The notes beneath the pieces are model-generated. The model saw only the letters and a list, made by a program, of their open reading frames with translations. It was not told the origin of the DNA and ran no database searches. Below are positions 8,707 to 17,800 of a stretch of 64,000 bases of DNA, piece after piece (the stretch's first letter is position 1; each line of letters opens with the position of its first letter). The stretch is from the NCBI RefSeq assembly GCF_030450125.1, contig NZ_CP123923.1:62001-126000 (forward strand), given 5' to 3'. A program made the position numbers and the translations under genes. The stretch is from Streptomyces sp. WP-1. Lineage in GTDB: Bacteria; Actinomycetota; Actinomycetes; Streptomycetales; Streptomycetaceae.

Positions 8707-9351
8707 TCACACCCGTGCCGCGAGCAGTTCGGGCAGTGCCCTCATGTCTCCGAAGACCCGGACGCGCCCCGAGCACCGGCTCTCCTCCGACCGGTCGGGC
8801 CGGTACCAGTGGACGCGCAGGCCCGCGTCGTGGGCGGAGCGCACGCCGACCTCGCTGTCCTCGACCGCGACGACGGTCTCGGGGTCCACCCCCAGCGTCC
8901 GTACCGCCTGCCGGTAGAGGCCGGGGTCCGGTTTCCACGTGCCCAGTTCGTACGCCGAGAAGTGGGGGCCGGTGAAGAAGCCGGCGAGGCCGGTGCGGCG
9001 CAGGCGGTCCTCGATCATGCCGAGCGGGGAGTTCGACACCACGTACGCGGGTGCCGTGATCTCCCGCAGGGCCGCCACCATCCCGGGGGTGGCGCGCAAC
9101 CGGGTCGCCAGGTAGCGCTCGGCGATCTCCCTGACCCGCGCCACCGCGTCGTTCGGCAACGGGTCGTCCGTGTACTGCCCGATGATCGCGACCGACTCGC
9201 TCATCCGGCGGCCCGCGACCCGCTCGGCGAAGCCCTCGGCCGGGACCCGGGCGTGCACGGTCCCGGCGAACTCCAGCAGGGCCAGCACCTCGGCGTCCTG
9301 GCTGTCCACGAGGACGCCGTCGAGGTCGAAGAGCACGGTGCGCGCGGTCAT
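8707..9351 (-). CDS. HAD-superfamily hydrolase (beta-phosphoglucomutase/phosphatase-like)
   Basis: A protein of 214 residues. Motif I is FDLDGVLVDS (nucleophile D9, acid/base D11), motif II VVSNSP, motif III the lysine in TWKPDPG and motif IV AVEDSEVGV. The cap insert between motif I and II is small and alpha-helical (C1), as in phosphoglycolate phosphatase and beta-phosphoglucomutase. Its start overlaps the stop of the dehydrogenase gene by four bases (ATGA), so it is translationally coupled to that gene. It probably removes a phosphate from a pathway intermediate or shunt product; it lacks the FkbH-type glyceryl-ACP arrangement. The substrate is unknown. Confidence 0.85.
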   Translation of the reverse strand: MTARTVLFDLDGVLVDSQDAEVLALLEFAGTVHARVPAEGFAERVAGRRMSESVAIIGQYTDDPLPNDAVARVREIAERYLATRLRATPGMVAALREITAPAYVVSNSPLGMIEDRLRRTGLAGFFTGPHFSAYELGTWKPDPGLYRQAVRTLGVDPETVVAVEDSEVGVRSAHDAGLRVHWYRPDRSEESRCSGRVRVFGDMRALPELLAARV

Positions 9352-10496
9352 GCGCCCAGTCCGTGCCGGCGCAGGAAGGCGTCGTAGCGCCCGGCCAGTT
9401 CGGTCGCCGCGGAGCGGGCGTCGGCGATCTTCAGCTCGGTGCAGTGGTAGCCCAGCATCTGCCGCATCACCGCCATCCGTTCCTCGGTGAACTGGACCGT
9501 TCCGTTGGCGTTCACGCGCTCGATCCCGTCCAGGAGCTGGCAGCGCCGATTGACGGCCTGGGCCGCCGAGGGGGTGGTGCCGGGCGCAAGGTCGAGCCGT
9601 ACGCCGTCGCGCGACACCCGCACCGGGTAGCCCCCGGTCATGCCGCCAGGGGCGGGCGCGTGCAGGGTGTGCTCCGTGCGGGACAGCAGCGCGAGCAGGA
9701 GGCGCGCGGCGGAGGTGGCCGTCAGCTGCTGGCCCTCCTTGCCGCCCTGGCGCCGCAGGCCGCCGGCCAGCCGGGCGTACAGCGCGTCGGCGTCGAGCGT
9801 GGCCGGCGTCCCCGCGACGCGGACGTCGAGCAGGTGCGGGATGCCGCGGGCCTCGCCGAACCGGTGCACGTGGTGGCTGAAGTAGTGGTGCCCCACGGCC
9901 TTTACCTCGGCCTCGGCCGGGGAGACGCCCAGTTCCTCGGCGGCCGCCCAGGTGATGCCGGGCACGATGTTGCCGATGTTGCCGATCCCGACGTCGGGCG
10001 CCAGGTCGAGCGCCGCGAGGGCGGGGCCGACCGCGTCGGGGTAGGCGGCGTTGACGACGACGGCCCGCGACTCCGCGAGGCGGACGGCCTGCATCAGCTC
10101 GTGCACGAGCGTGAGGTGCATCGGCAGCCAGGGGCCGAGCTGTGCCTCGTCAAGCCGTCGGAACAGGTCCCCGGGCAGGTCCATGATGGCGCGGGCGGCC
10201 TGGATGGAGGCGCCCATGAAGATGATCGTCGGCCGGATGCGCCTCAGTTGCTCCGCGGTGCGGTCCACGTCGGCCATGTCCATGGCCACCGCCTCGACCT
10301 CGCGTATCCGGCCGAGGTTGGCGGCCGCCAGCTTGGTCAGGTTCGCGAAGCGCGTGGCGCGCTCCGCCGAGCGGCTCGCGAGGACGAGCCGGGTCTCCGG
10401 TTCCGCGCTCGCCAGCAGATGACCCAACCGTGTGGTGAGGTCACCGGAACCGATGAGGAGGATCTTCGGTATCTCACCGGTCGTGATGCCTGACAT
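9348..10496 (-). CDS. NAD(P)-binding Rossmann dehydrogenase, family uncertain
   Basis: A protein of 382 residues; start ATG 10496 with GGAGGAG just upstream. The N-terminal dinucleotide fold begins with ILLIGSGDLTTRLG, followed by a second strand ending LASRSAERA, which favours NADP(H). An acidic MDMADVD loop follows, then FMGASIQ. The central part has VVNAAYPDAVGPALAA and NIGNIVPGITW, reminiscent of catalytic domains in saccharopine-type or lactate/malate-type dehydrogenases, and a histidine-rich VGHHYFSHHVHRFG. I cannot place it in one family. It sits between the adenylation gene and the coupled HAD gene, so it probably makes or modifies an unusual amino-acid or keto-acid building block. 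The reaction direction is unknown. Confidence 0.6.
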   Translation of the reverse strand: MSGITTGEIPKILLIGSGDLTTRLGHLLASAEPETRLVLASRSAERATRFANLTKLAAANLGRIREVEAVAMDMADVDRTAEQLRRIRPTIIFMGASIQAARAIMDLPGDLFRRLDEAQLGPWLPMHLTLVHELMQAVRLAESRAVVVNAAYPDAVGPALAALDLAPDVGIGNIGNIVPGITWAAAEELGVSPAEAEVKAVGHHYFSHHVHRFGEARGIPHLLDVRVAGTPATLDADALYARLAGGLRRQGGKEGQQLTATSAARLLLALLSRTEHTLHAPAPGGMTGGYPVRVSRDGVRLDLAPGTTPSAAQAVNRRCQLLDGIERVNANGTVQFTEERMAVMRQMLGYHCTELKIADARSAATELAGRYDAFLRRHGLGA

Positions 10497-10530
10497 GTCT
10501 CCTCCGCAGCGGGTCGACGTGGTGGTGGGC

Positions 10531-10551
10531 GCGCGCCCCGGCCGGGCGCGC
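10531..10551. terminator. GC hairpin between adenylation and dehydrogenase genes
   Basis: Perfect 8-base arms GCGCGCCC/GGGCGCGC with a 5-base loop lie in the 58-base gap right after the adenylation-gene stop. It may act as a partial terminator or processing site that lowers expression of the two downstream genes. Confidence 0.45.
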
Positions 10552-10554
10552 GGC

Positions 10555-12204
10555 TCAGTGCGGTGCCTGTCCGGGGTCGGGCGCCGGGGCCGGCAGCGAG
10601 CGGCGGTCGGTCTTGCCGTTGGTGTTCAGCGGGAACGACTCCCGGTGCAGGAAGCGGCTCGGCAGCATGTAGCGCGGAAGCCGCTCGCGGAGGAAGCCGG
10701 TGAGTTCGGCGGCCGGGGTGACGGTCCCCGTGTAGTGGGCGACCAGCGTCGCCTCCGCCCCGGCGTGGTGGGCGACCACGACGGCTTCCCGGACCGCGGG
10801 GTGGCACGCCAACTGCGCCTCCACCTCGCCCACTTCGATGCGATGACCGCGCACCTTCACCTGGTCGTCCAGCCTGCCGAGGAAGACCAGTCCCTCCCCC
10901 TCGGCGCGGACCAGGTCGCCGGTGCGGTACCAGTCGGTGTCGCGGGGCGTCTCCCCCGCCGGCAGGGCGAGCGCGGCCGCCCCGGGCCGGCGGCGCAGGA
11001 ACCGCCCCTCGTTGTGGGCCGGGTCGAGGTAGCCGGCGAACCGCTGGGGCCCGCGCAGACACAACTCGCCGGTCGGGGCCGGCTGTCCGTCCTCCCCGAG
11101 CACGACGCTCTCCAGGTGCGGCAGCACCTCACCGATGGGCATCGTCCCGTTGGAGCCGGCGGGCACGAGCCGGCCGACGCTCCCGAGGTCCTTGTGCACG
11201 CAGACGACGCTCACCTCGGTCGGCCCGTACATGTTGTGCAGTACGGCGTTGGGCGCGGCCTCGGCCCACTGCCGCGCCTGTTCGGCGGTGAGGCGTTCGC
11301 CGCCCAGCATGACCTTGGTCAGGGTGGGCATCGAGCCGGGGGCGAGCGCGCCGGTGCGCTCGGCGAGGCTGCCGAGGGACGGCACGCAGAACCAGTGGGT
11401 GATCCGGTGCTCGTTGACGAACCGGGAGGGCCGCAGCACGTCGTTGGCGCGGGGCACGACCAGCGCGCCGCCGGCCGCCCAGGTCACGAACATCTCGTAG
11501 ACGGCCACGTCGAAGGAGAACTCGACGTTCTGGGAGGTGCGGTCCTGCGGGCCAAAACCGCAGGCGTCGACAGCCCATTCGATGAACGGCACGATGTTCG
11601 TGTGCCGGACGGGCACACCGCGCGGCGCACCGGTGGAGCCCGAGGTGTACAGGATGTAGGCGATGTCGTCCGGCCGTGGCGGCGCGGCGGCTGTTCCGTC
11701 CGGCCGGTCCCCGCCGTCGTCGCCCTTTGCCCCGCCGGTTCCGTCGGCCGGTTCCGTCAGCGACACCTCGTCGACGAGCAGCCAGGGCACGCCGAGGTCG
11801 GGCCGCGCCTGGGCCCCGTTCCGCGTGCGCGAGGGCGCGCCGACGACGAGATCGAGGGTGCCGTCCTTGACGATCGCCAGCTGCCGGGCGGGCGGGTGCG
11901 CGGGGTTGATCGGCACCGCCGCCGCGCCCAGCCGCAGCGCGGCCAGATAGCCCGCGTAGGCCGTGAGGCTGCGGGCGGCCAGCAGCCCCACCCGTGCGGG
12001 GCGGCGGCCGGCCCGACGCAGGATCCGTCCGGCCAGCCGGTCCGACAGGCGGTCCAGTTCCGCGTAGCTGAACGTCCGGCCGTCCACTTCCAGCGCGGTG
12101 CGGTCCGGATGGCGTGCGGCGGAACGGGCGAACAGCTCATGAAGGGTCGCGGGGGCGGCCGCTGCCACGGGCGGCTCCTTTCGTTGCGTACCGGGAGTCG
12201 TCAC
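10555..12204 (-). CDS. Stand-alone amino-acid adenylation enzyme (NRPS-type A domain)
   Basis: A protein of 549 residues. GTG 12204 overlaps the thioesterase stop as GTGA and is taken as the start. It contains a full A domain and no carrier: A3 YTSGSTGAPRG (about 185), A4 SFDVAVYEM, A5 NMYGPTE, A7 WYRTGD, A8 GRLDDQVKVRGHRIE and A10 lysine in TNGKTDRRSL. By-eye alignment to PheA gives pocket residues D-V-Y-F-M-G-M-V-V-K, which I cannot tie to a known amino acid; the leading Asp indicates an alpha-amino acid. A short Ala/Asp/Gly-rich insertion follows about 160. It probably loads the discrete carrier at 12991 and/or the carrier of the A-less protein at 25379. Confidence 0.85.
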   Translation of the reverse strand: MTTPGTQRKEPPVAAAAPATLHELFARSAARHPDRTALEVDGRTFSYAELDRLSDRLAGRILRRAGRRPARVGLLAARSLTAYAGYLAALRLGAAAVPINPAHPPARQLAIVKDGTLDLVVGAPSRTRNGAQARPDLGVPWLLVDEVSLTEPADGTGGAKGDDGGDRPDGTAAAPPRPDDIAYILYTSGSTGAPRGVPVRHTNIVPFIEWAVDACGFGPQDRTSQNVEFSFDVAVYEMFVTWAAGGALVVPRANDVLRPSRFVNEHRITHWFCVPSLGSLAERTGALAPGSMPTLTKVMLGGERLTAEQARQWAEAAPNAVLHNMYGPTEVSVVCVHKDLGSVGRLVPAGSNGTMPIGEVLPHLESVVLGEDGQPAPTGELCLRGPQRFAGYLDPAHNEGRFLRRRPGAAALALPAGETPRDTDWYRTGDLVRAEGEGLVFLGRLDDQVKVRGHRIEVGEVEAQLACHPAVREAVVVAHHAGAEATLVAHYTGTVTPAAELTGFLRERLPRYMLPSRFLHRESFPLNTNGKTDRRSLPAPAPDPGQAPH

Positions 12205-12938
12205 ACCAGCTCCGCGACGGCGCGCAGCACGGCGGGCCAGGATTCGGTGAGGTACATGTGGCCGCCGGGGAACTCGACGGTCCAAAAGCCCGCCGAGGTG
12301 TAGGCCGCCCAGTCCCGCCAGTCGGTGACCGGGACGGAGGCGTCCAAGGTGCCGCGAAGGGCCATGAGCGGGACCGGCAGCGGACGGTGCGGCTGCGGGC
12401 GGTAGCCCTCGGCCATCGCGATGTCGGCGCGCAGGGCGGGCAGCAGCAGGTCGCGGATCTCGGGGTCGGCGAAGGCTTCCGGCTGCCCGGTCAGCTCGCG
12501 CAACTGGGCGACGGCCCGCGCCGGGTCGTCGGACAGTTTCTCGGGGCGGCGGCGCCGGGGGCTCACCGAGCCGCTGACCACCAGGTGCCGGGGCGCCGGA
12601 CCGCCGGTCTCCAGCAGGTGGCGGGTCGCCTCGTAGGCGAGGAGGGCGCCGAGGCTGTGGCCGAAGAGGATGTAGGGGGCCCCGTCGGCGAGCCCGGCGA
12701 CCCGGCCGGCGACGTCCTCGGCGGCCGCCCGGACCGTACGGTGGAACGGCGCCGTGAACTCTTCCTCCCGCCCGGGGAGTTGGACCGGCACCACGTCGAG
12801 TTCGGCGCCGGGTTCCGGCCGCCGTCCCCGGTACACGCCGGCGCCCGCTCCCGCGTAGGGGACGCACATCATCCGCAGGGGCCGGGGAGCGCCCGGTTCA
12901 GGGGAGGCCGTCTCTTCCGCGGCACGCGGAGCGGACAC
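12201..12938 (-). CDS. Type II thioesterase (editing thioesterase of the NRPS-PKS)
   Basis: A protein of 245 residues; GTG 12938 is chosen because GGAGG lies 6-7 bases upstream. It has the alpha/beta-hydrolase fold of external NRPS/PKS thioesterases: an N-terminal CVPYAGAG oxyanion region, VQLPGREEEF, nucleophile GHSLGALLAYE (Ser about 95), an acid in RGTLDASVPV and a late GGHMYL histidine. These enzymes remove stalled or wrong acyl groups from carrier domains. It overlaps the adenylation gene by four bases and follows the discrete carrier by 52 bases, so it is part of the same minus-strand operon. It is too small and separate to be a terminal TE, though release by it cannot be excluded since no other TE is present. 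Confidence 0.9.
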   Translation of the reverse strand: MSAPRAAEETASPEPGAPRPLRMMCVPYAGAGAGVYRGRRPEPGAELDVVPVQLPGREEEFTAPFHRTVRAAAEDVAGRVAGLADGAPYILFGHSLGALLAYEATRHLLETGGPAPRHLVVSGSVSPRRRRPEKLSDDPARAVAQLRELTGQPEAFADPEIRDLLLPALRADIAMAEGYRPQPHRPLPVPLMALRGTLDASVPVTDWRDWAAYTSAGFWTVEFPGGHMYLTESWPAVLRAVAELV

Positions 12939-12990
12939 GTGTTTCCTCCGATCGCGGATTCTCATCTTCGGGGCCCACCGTCCGATTGCG

Positions 12991-13239
12991 TCAGGACGAG
13001 TCGGCCGCGGAGCGCACAAGGTCGCGCACTGCGTGGGCGTTCTCGCTCTCCAGGATGTCGAGGAAATCTATCTCGACGCCCGTCTCCTCATGGATCATGG
13101 TGGAGAGAGTGAGGGCCCGGAAAGAATCCCCACCGTTCTCCAGAAAACCCAGATCCGGGTCGGAACCCGTTCCGAGGACTTCTGCCCACAACACCGTAAT
13201 ACGGTCCGCACCGTTTTCCGTACCGGGAATCTGGTTCAT
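12991..13239 (-). CDS. Discrete peptidyl/acyl carrier protein
   Basis: A protein of 82 residues; start ATG 13239 follows GAGGAG. The phosphopantetheine site is FLENGGDSFRALTLS with Ser39, typical of PCP rather than fatty-acid ACP (GGDS, not DSLD). The surrounding helices (VLWAEVLG; VEIDFLDILESENAHAVRDLV) fit a complete four-helix carrier. It is the first gene of the minus-strand arm. With the thioesterase and stand-alone adenylation enzyme directly behind it, it probably holds an amino acid activated in trans, either for modification by the dehydrogenase/HAD pair or as starter for the first NRPS condensation domain. Confidence 0.9.
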   Translation of the reverse strand: MNQIPGTENGADRITVLWAEVLGTGSDPDLGFLENGGDSFRALTLSTMIHEETGVEIDFLDILESENAHAVRDLVRSAADSS

Positions 13240-13429
13240 CTGACTCCTCACCTCATCAAACGCACGACGATTCCGAGACCGACGCGGACCCACGGACGGG
13301 ATTGGGCTGCCAACGCTAGGAAATTGGTCGGCGCCGCATGTGGCGAAACCTTCCGCCAGTTGATGTGACGCAGCTCACTCCGCAATCCCCGGAGAAATCA
13401 CCCGGAAAGCGATGGCTGAAAATCGATCA

Positions 13430-13458
13430 TTGTCGGAGCCCTGGTCAATGACTATGCT
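13430..13458 (+). promoter_or_regulatory. Candidate promoter of the plus biosynthetic arm
   Basis: TTGTCG (13430-13435) and TATGCT (13453-13458) are separated by 17 bases, a good match to the vegetative -35/-10 consensus. The predicted start of transcription is about 35 bases before the TTG start codon at 13501. The region 13240-13500 between the divergent arms is AT-richer than its surroundings and should also hold the minus-arm promoter. Confidence 0.5.
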
Positions 13459-13500
13459 TCTGCCGCCTCTCATGTCGATCACTTGGGAAGGACCACCCAC

Positions 13501-14745
13501 TTGAGCGATTCACCGGTACTCCTCGCCGTCTACGACGTCGGAAGTCTCGCGCCGCTCCGTCTTTCCCAGGTGGCCCGCGACAATGACTGCGAAATCGCGT
13601 TCGTGGCCACGGACTCGGCACACGCACAGCAGATGATCCCACTCCTCGGCAGAATGGGCCGGGTGGTGAACACGGCGGGCCGTACCGAAGCGTCGGTCGT
13701 CGATGAATTACGCGGGCTGAACCCCACCGGAATCATCACGTTCAGCGAATTCCGTATCGCGGACACGGTCCGGCTGGCCGCCGCGCTCGGCCTGCCCTAT
13801 CACTCCCCCGCCCTGCGGGAGGCGGTCACCAACAAGGACCGCCAGCGCGAGCGGTTCGCCGAAGTGGGCCTGGACACCGTGCGGTTCTGCACCGTGACCG
13901 CCACCGACCAGGTGGACGCGGCCATCGCGCGGGTGGGACTGCCCGCGATCGTCAAACCGGTCGTCGGCGCGTCGAGCCGCAACACCACCGCCGTCGCCAC
14001 GGCGGACGAGTGCCGCGCGGTGGTCGCGGCGGCGCTCGGCGGTATCGGCGGCCCCGCCGAAACCGCGGTCGTCCTGGAGGAGTTGCTGGTCGGCATGCCG
14101 GTCGAGGCCCCCTGGGGCGACTACATGGCGGTGGACTGCGTCGCCCGCGGCGACGACGTGCGCCCGGTCTTCGTCAGCAGCAAGTTCGCGCTCGCCGAGC
14201 CCTTCCGGGAACGCGGCGCGTACGGCGGGCAGTCGGTGGTGCCGGACGACCTGGTCCGGGAGGTGGCCGACCTGGCGTGCCGGGCGGTCGGCGCCCTCGG
14301 TGTGCACGGGGTGGCCGATGTCGAGATCAAGCTGAGCCCCGACGGCCCGCGGGTCATCGAGGTCAACGGCCGCCTGGGCGCCTGGGTGGACGACCTCGGC
14401 GTGCGCGCGGGCAGCAGTGTGCCGGCCGACATCGCCGTCAAGGCGGCGCTGGGACGCCCGTACACCACCCCCGACCCGGTGGGGCGCGGCCCCGCCGTCT
14501 TCCATTATCTGATCGTGCCGCCCGTGGGGGCCACCCGCGTCAAGGCGATGCGCGACCTGACCGGGCTGCGCCGGCTGCCGTACGTGGACCGGGTGGTACC
14601 GCTGGTCGAACCGGGCGCGCCGGTCGACTGGCGGATCGGCGCGGCCGGCAACGTGGCCGCGCTCAGCGGGTCCGCTCCCGATCCGGCGGCGCTCGCCGAG
14701 ACGGTGGCCGCGATCGAGGCCATGGACTGGATCGACTATGAGTGA
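13501..14745 (+). CDS. ATP-grasp carboxylate-amine ligase
   Basis: A protein of 414 residues from TTG 13501, which has GGAAGG 9 bases upstream (an in-frame TTG also lies at 13483). The N-terminal preATP-grasp fold is followed by NKDRQRERF, GLPAIVKPVVGASSR (ATP-binding loop), VLEELLVG and the metal site DVEIKLSPDG...VIEVNGRLG. It resembles BacD-type L-amino-acid ligases and related enzymes that activate a carboxylate as acyl phosphate and join it to an amine. It is the first gene of the plus arm and 132 bases ahead of the NRPS genes. It could add an amino acid or cap to the peptide, or release the product. Codon 70 is TTA (13708-13710), very rare in Streptomyces, so translation should depend on the bldA tRNA. 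Confidence 0.85.
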   Translation: MSDSPVLLAVYDVGSLAPLRLSQVARDNDCEIAFVATDSAHAQQMIPLLGRMGRVVNTAGRTEASVVDELRGLNPTGIITFSEFRIADTVRLAAALGLPYHSPALREAVTNKDRQRERFAEVGLDTVRFCTVTATDQVDAAIARVGLPAIVKPVVGASSRNTTAVATADECRAVVAAALGGIGGPAETAVVLEELLVGMPVEAPWGDYMAVDCVARGDDVRPVFVSSKFALAEPFRERGAYGGQSVVPDDLVREVADLACRAVGALGVHGVADVEIKLSPDGPRVIEVNGRLGAWVDDLGVRAGSSVPADIAVKAALGRPYTTPDPVGRGPAVFHYLIVPPVGATRVKAMRDLTGLRRLPYVDRVVPLVEPGAPVDWRIGAAGNVAALSGSAPDPAALAETVAAIEAMDWIDYE

Positions 14746-14877
14746 GCCGGTCTGCGCGGGGCCGCGCGCACGGGACGGTGGACACAGCCGTACCGTCCGG
14801 CCCCGGGCGACCGGCCGGCGTTCCGCGCCGCGGCGCGGCCCCTCACCAGCAGGACACGCACCGACTGGAGGCAAGCC

Positions 14878-17800
14878 GTGATCGACCGCAGTGGCGGGTT
14901 CGTGGGGCCGGCCCCGGACGACGGCGCAATCGACGGCGGCGGCCCGGCGGCCGGCGCCCGTCCGGCCGGGGCCGGCTGGCCGCTCGCACCCAATCAGGTC
15001 GGCGTCCACCTCGCCGACGCCCTGGCCGAACGGCCGGGCCTGCACACGGTGGTCGCCGCCTACCGCCTGACCGGCACGTTCGACGGTGAGCTGCTCGCGG
15101 AGCGGTTCCGCGCCCTCGTGCGCAGGCATCCGGCCTTGTCCTCGCGCCTCGTCGACGACGGCCCGGCCCTCGGCATGGCCCGGTCGGACACCGCCCCGGA
15201 GTGGCGGGACGAGATCCTTCCGCCGTCCGCGGCGGACGACGACGGCGCGGCCCGGCGCCTGGCGGAGTGCCTGCGCCCGATCGACACGCGGAACGGACCG
15301 CTGATGCGCGGGGCGCTGCTGCGCCGCCAGGACGGCAGCGCCGATCTGGTGCTGACCGCCAGTCACCTCGTCGTCGACGACCAGGCGATGGAGACGGCCG
15401 TCACCGAGGTGCTCACGGGCGACACCACACGGCCCCCGGGCGACTACCCGGGCTGGGCGACGGCCGCGGCCGGGGCCGCCCGGCGCGGCGCCGGCCGGGC
15501 GGCCGCCCGCCGCGCCGAACTGTCCGCCCTCCCGCTCGGCTCCGCAGCGGGCTGGGGGTGCGGCGACGGCGACGCGGCCGACGCTGACGGCGGCCAGCTG
15601 CCGTTCACCGTTCCGGAGGACGTATGGCGGGAACTGGCCGGCACCGCCCGCGGCCTGGGCATCTCCCGCTACTCGGCGCTGACCGCCGCGGCGGGGCTGG
15701 TGCTCGCGCGCAACGGCGGCACGGACGCCTCGCTGGTCGGCAGTTTCGTCACCCGCCGGCCGGCCGCGCAGCGGCACACCATCGGCTACTTCAGTAACAC
15801 CGTCCCCGTTCCGGTGCGCCTGGCGGAGGACGGCACCGTGGCCGGTTACCTGCGCACCTGCCACCGCCAGTGCCTCGCCGCCTACCGGGACGCGGACCTG
15901 CCGCTCTTCGACGTGCTGCCCACCGGCCACCCCTCGGGCGCCGGTCCGCTGACCGCCGCGGTCGCCCCCCTGTGGACCCCGCCGCCGCTGCGTCTGCCGG
16001 GGCTCACCGCGCGGCCGCTCCCCCACCCCTTCGCGGGCGCCGCGAAGTTCCCCCTGCTCGTTTACGTCGACCTGGCGGCCGAGGGCGCCGCGCGGGGGCT
16101 GCTCCAGTTCCGGCACCGGTGGTTCTCGGCCGACCAGGCGGCGCTGTTCACCCGCCAAATCGTCGCCGTACTGCGCGAGTTCGCCGAGCGGCCCGAGGCG
16201 CGCCTGGCCTCGGTGACCGTCCTCGACGAGGCGGACCGGCAGCGGGTCCTGGACGCCGGGCGCGGCGCCCCTCTCGCGCCCGAAGAACGGTCCGTGCCCG
16301 CGCTGTTCACCCGGCGCGCCGGGCTGTCGCCCGACCGTATCGCCGTCAACGACGGGCGGACCGCGCTGCGTTACGCCGAGGTCGAGGAGCGTTCCAGCAC
16401 GGTGGCCCGCGCGCTGGCGGAGGCCGGGGTGCGGGCCGGGGACCGGGTGGGCGTGCGCATGGAACGCTCCTGCGATCTGATCGTCGCCCTGCTGGGCGTG
16501 CTGAAGACCGGAGCGGCGTACGTGCCGCTGGACCCCTCCTACCCCGAGGCGCGACTGGCCCTCGTGATCGGCGACGCGGACGTGCGGGTCGTGGTCGGCG
16601 ACGCGGACTCCCGCCCGGCGGACCTGCCGGAGCACATCGACTGGCTGCCGGTGCACACCCGGCCACGGGACCCGGCCCGGCCACTGCCCGCCGTCGACCC
16701 GGATCTGCCCTGCTACGCCATCCACACCTCCGGGTCCACCGGACGGCCCAAGGGCGTGCTGGTGACACACCGCAACGTGACCTCGCTGCTGAACGCGACG
16801 CGCGACGGCTTCGGCCTCGGCCCGGACGACGTGTGGTCGCTGTTCCACTCGTTCGCCTTCGACTTCTCCGCCTGGGAGATCTGGGTCTGTCTGCTCACCG
16901 GCGGCCGGCTGGTGGTCGTACCGCGGGCGGTCTCGCGCAATCCGGAGGAGTTCCACCAGTTGCTGGAGGACGAGGAGGTGACCGTCCTCAGCCAGACACC
17001 GACGGCGTTCGGGCTGCTGCTCGCCACCGACCGGCTGGCGCGGGGCCGCCTGTCGGTGCGTCTGGTGGTCTTTGGTGGCGAACCGCTGGACACCCGCACC
17101 CTGTCGCCCTGGTTCGCGCGTTATCCCCGGGTGCGTGTGGAGAACATGTACGGCATCACCGAGACGACCGTGCACAGCACCACCCACACGGTCACCCCCG
17201 AGGATGCCCGTACCGGCAGCCGGGTCGTCGGCCGTCCGCTGCCCGGCTGGGAGCTATACGTCCTGGACGCGCGTGGCCGTCCGGTGGCGCCCGGCGTCGC
17301 GGGAGAACTGCATGTGGGCGGCGCGGGGGTCGCGCTCGGCTATCTCGACCGTCCCGAGCTGACGGCCGAACGCTTCACGGCCGACCGCCATCCGCGGGTG
17401 CCGGGAGGACGGCTCTACCGCAGCGGCGACCAGGGCCGGCTGCTGCCCGGCGGGGAGCTGGAACATCTGGGGCGGCTGGACGACCAGGTGAAGGTGCGCG
17501 GCTTCCGTATCGAACTCGGCGAGGTCCGCGACGTTCTGCTGCGGGACCCGTCGGTCACGTCCGCGGCGGTCGTCGTGCACGGCGCCGGCACCGCCGAGGC
17601 CCGGCTCGACGCCTATGTGGTGCTCACGGCCGGGGGCTCCACCGACGGGCTGCTCCGACGGGCGGCGGCCCGGCTGCCCGAGTACATGGTCCCGCAGACC
17701 GTCACCGCGCTCACGACCCTTCCGGTCACCGCCAACGGCAAGCTCGACACCGCGCTGCTGCCCGCCCCCGAGCCGGACGCGGACGCCCCGGCCGGCCCTG

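Noticed and set aside
8437..9387. Plus-strand frame opposite the HAD gene
   Set aside because: Shadow of the HAD gene, which has all four catalytic motifs and is translationally coupled to the dehydrogenase.
13708..17187. Very long minus-strand open frame (over 1100 codons) opposite the ATP-grasp and NRPS genes
   Set aside because: High GC leaves the complementary frame free of stops; the product is Arg/Gly/His-rich low complexity, while the plus strand shows intact NRPS motifs.
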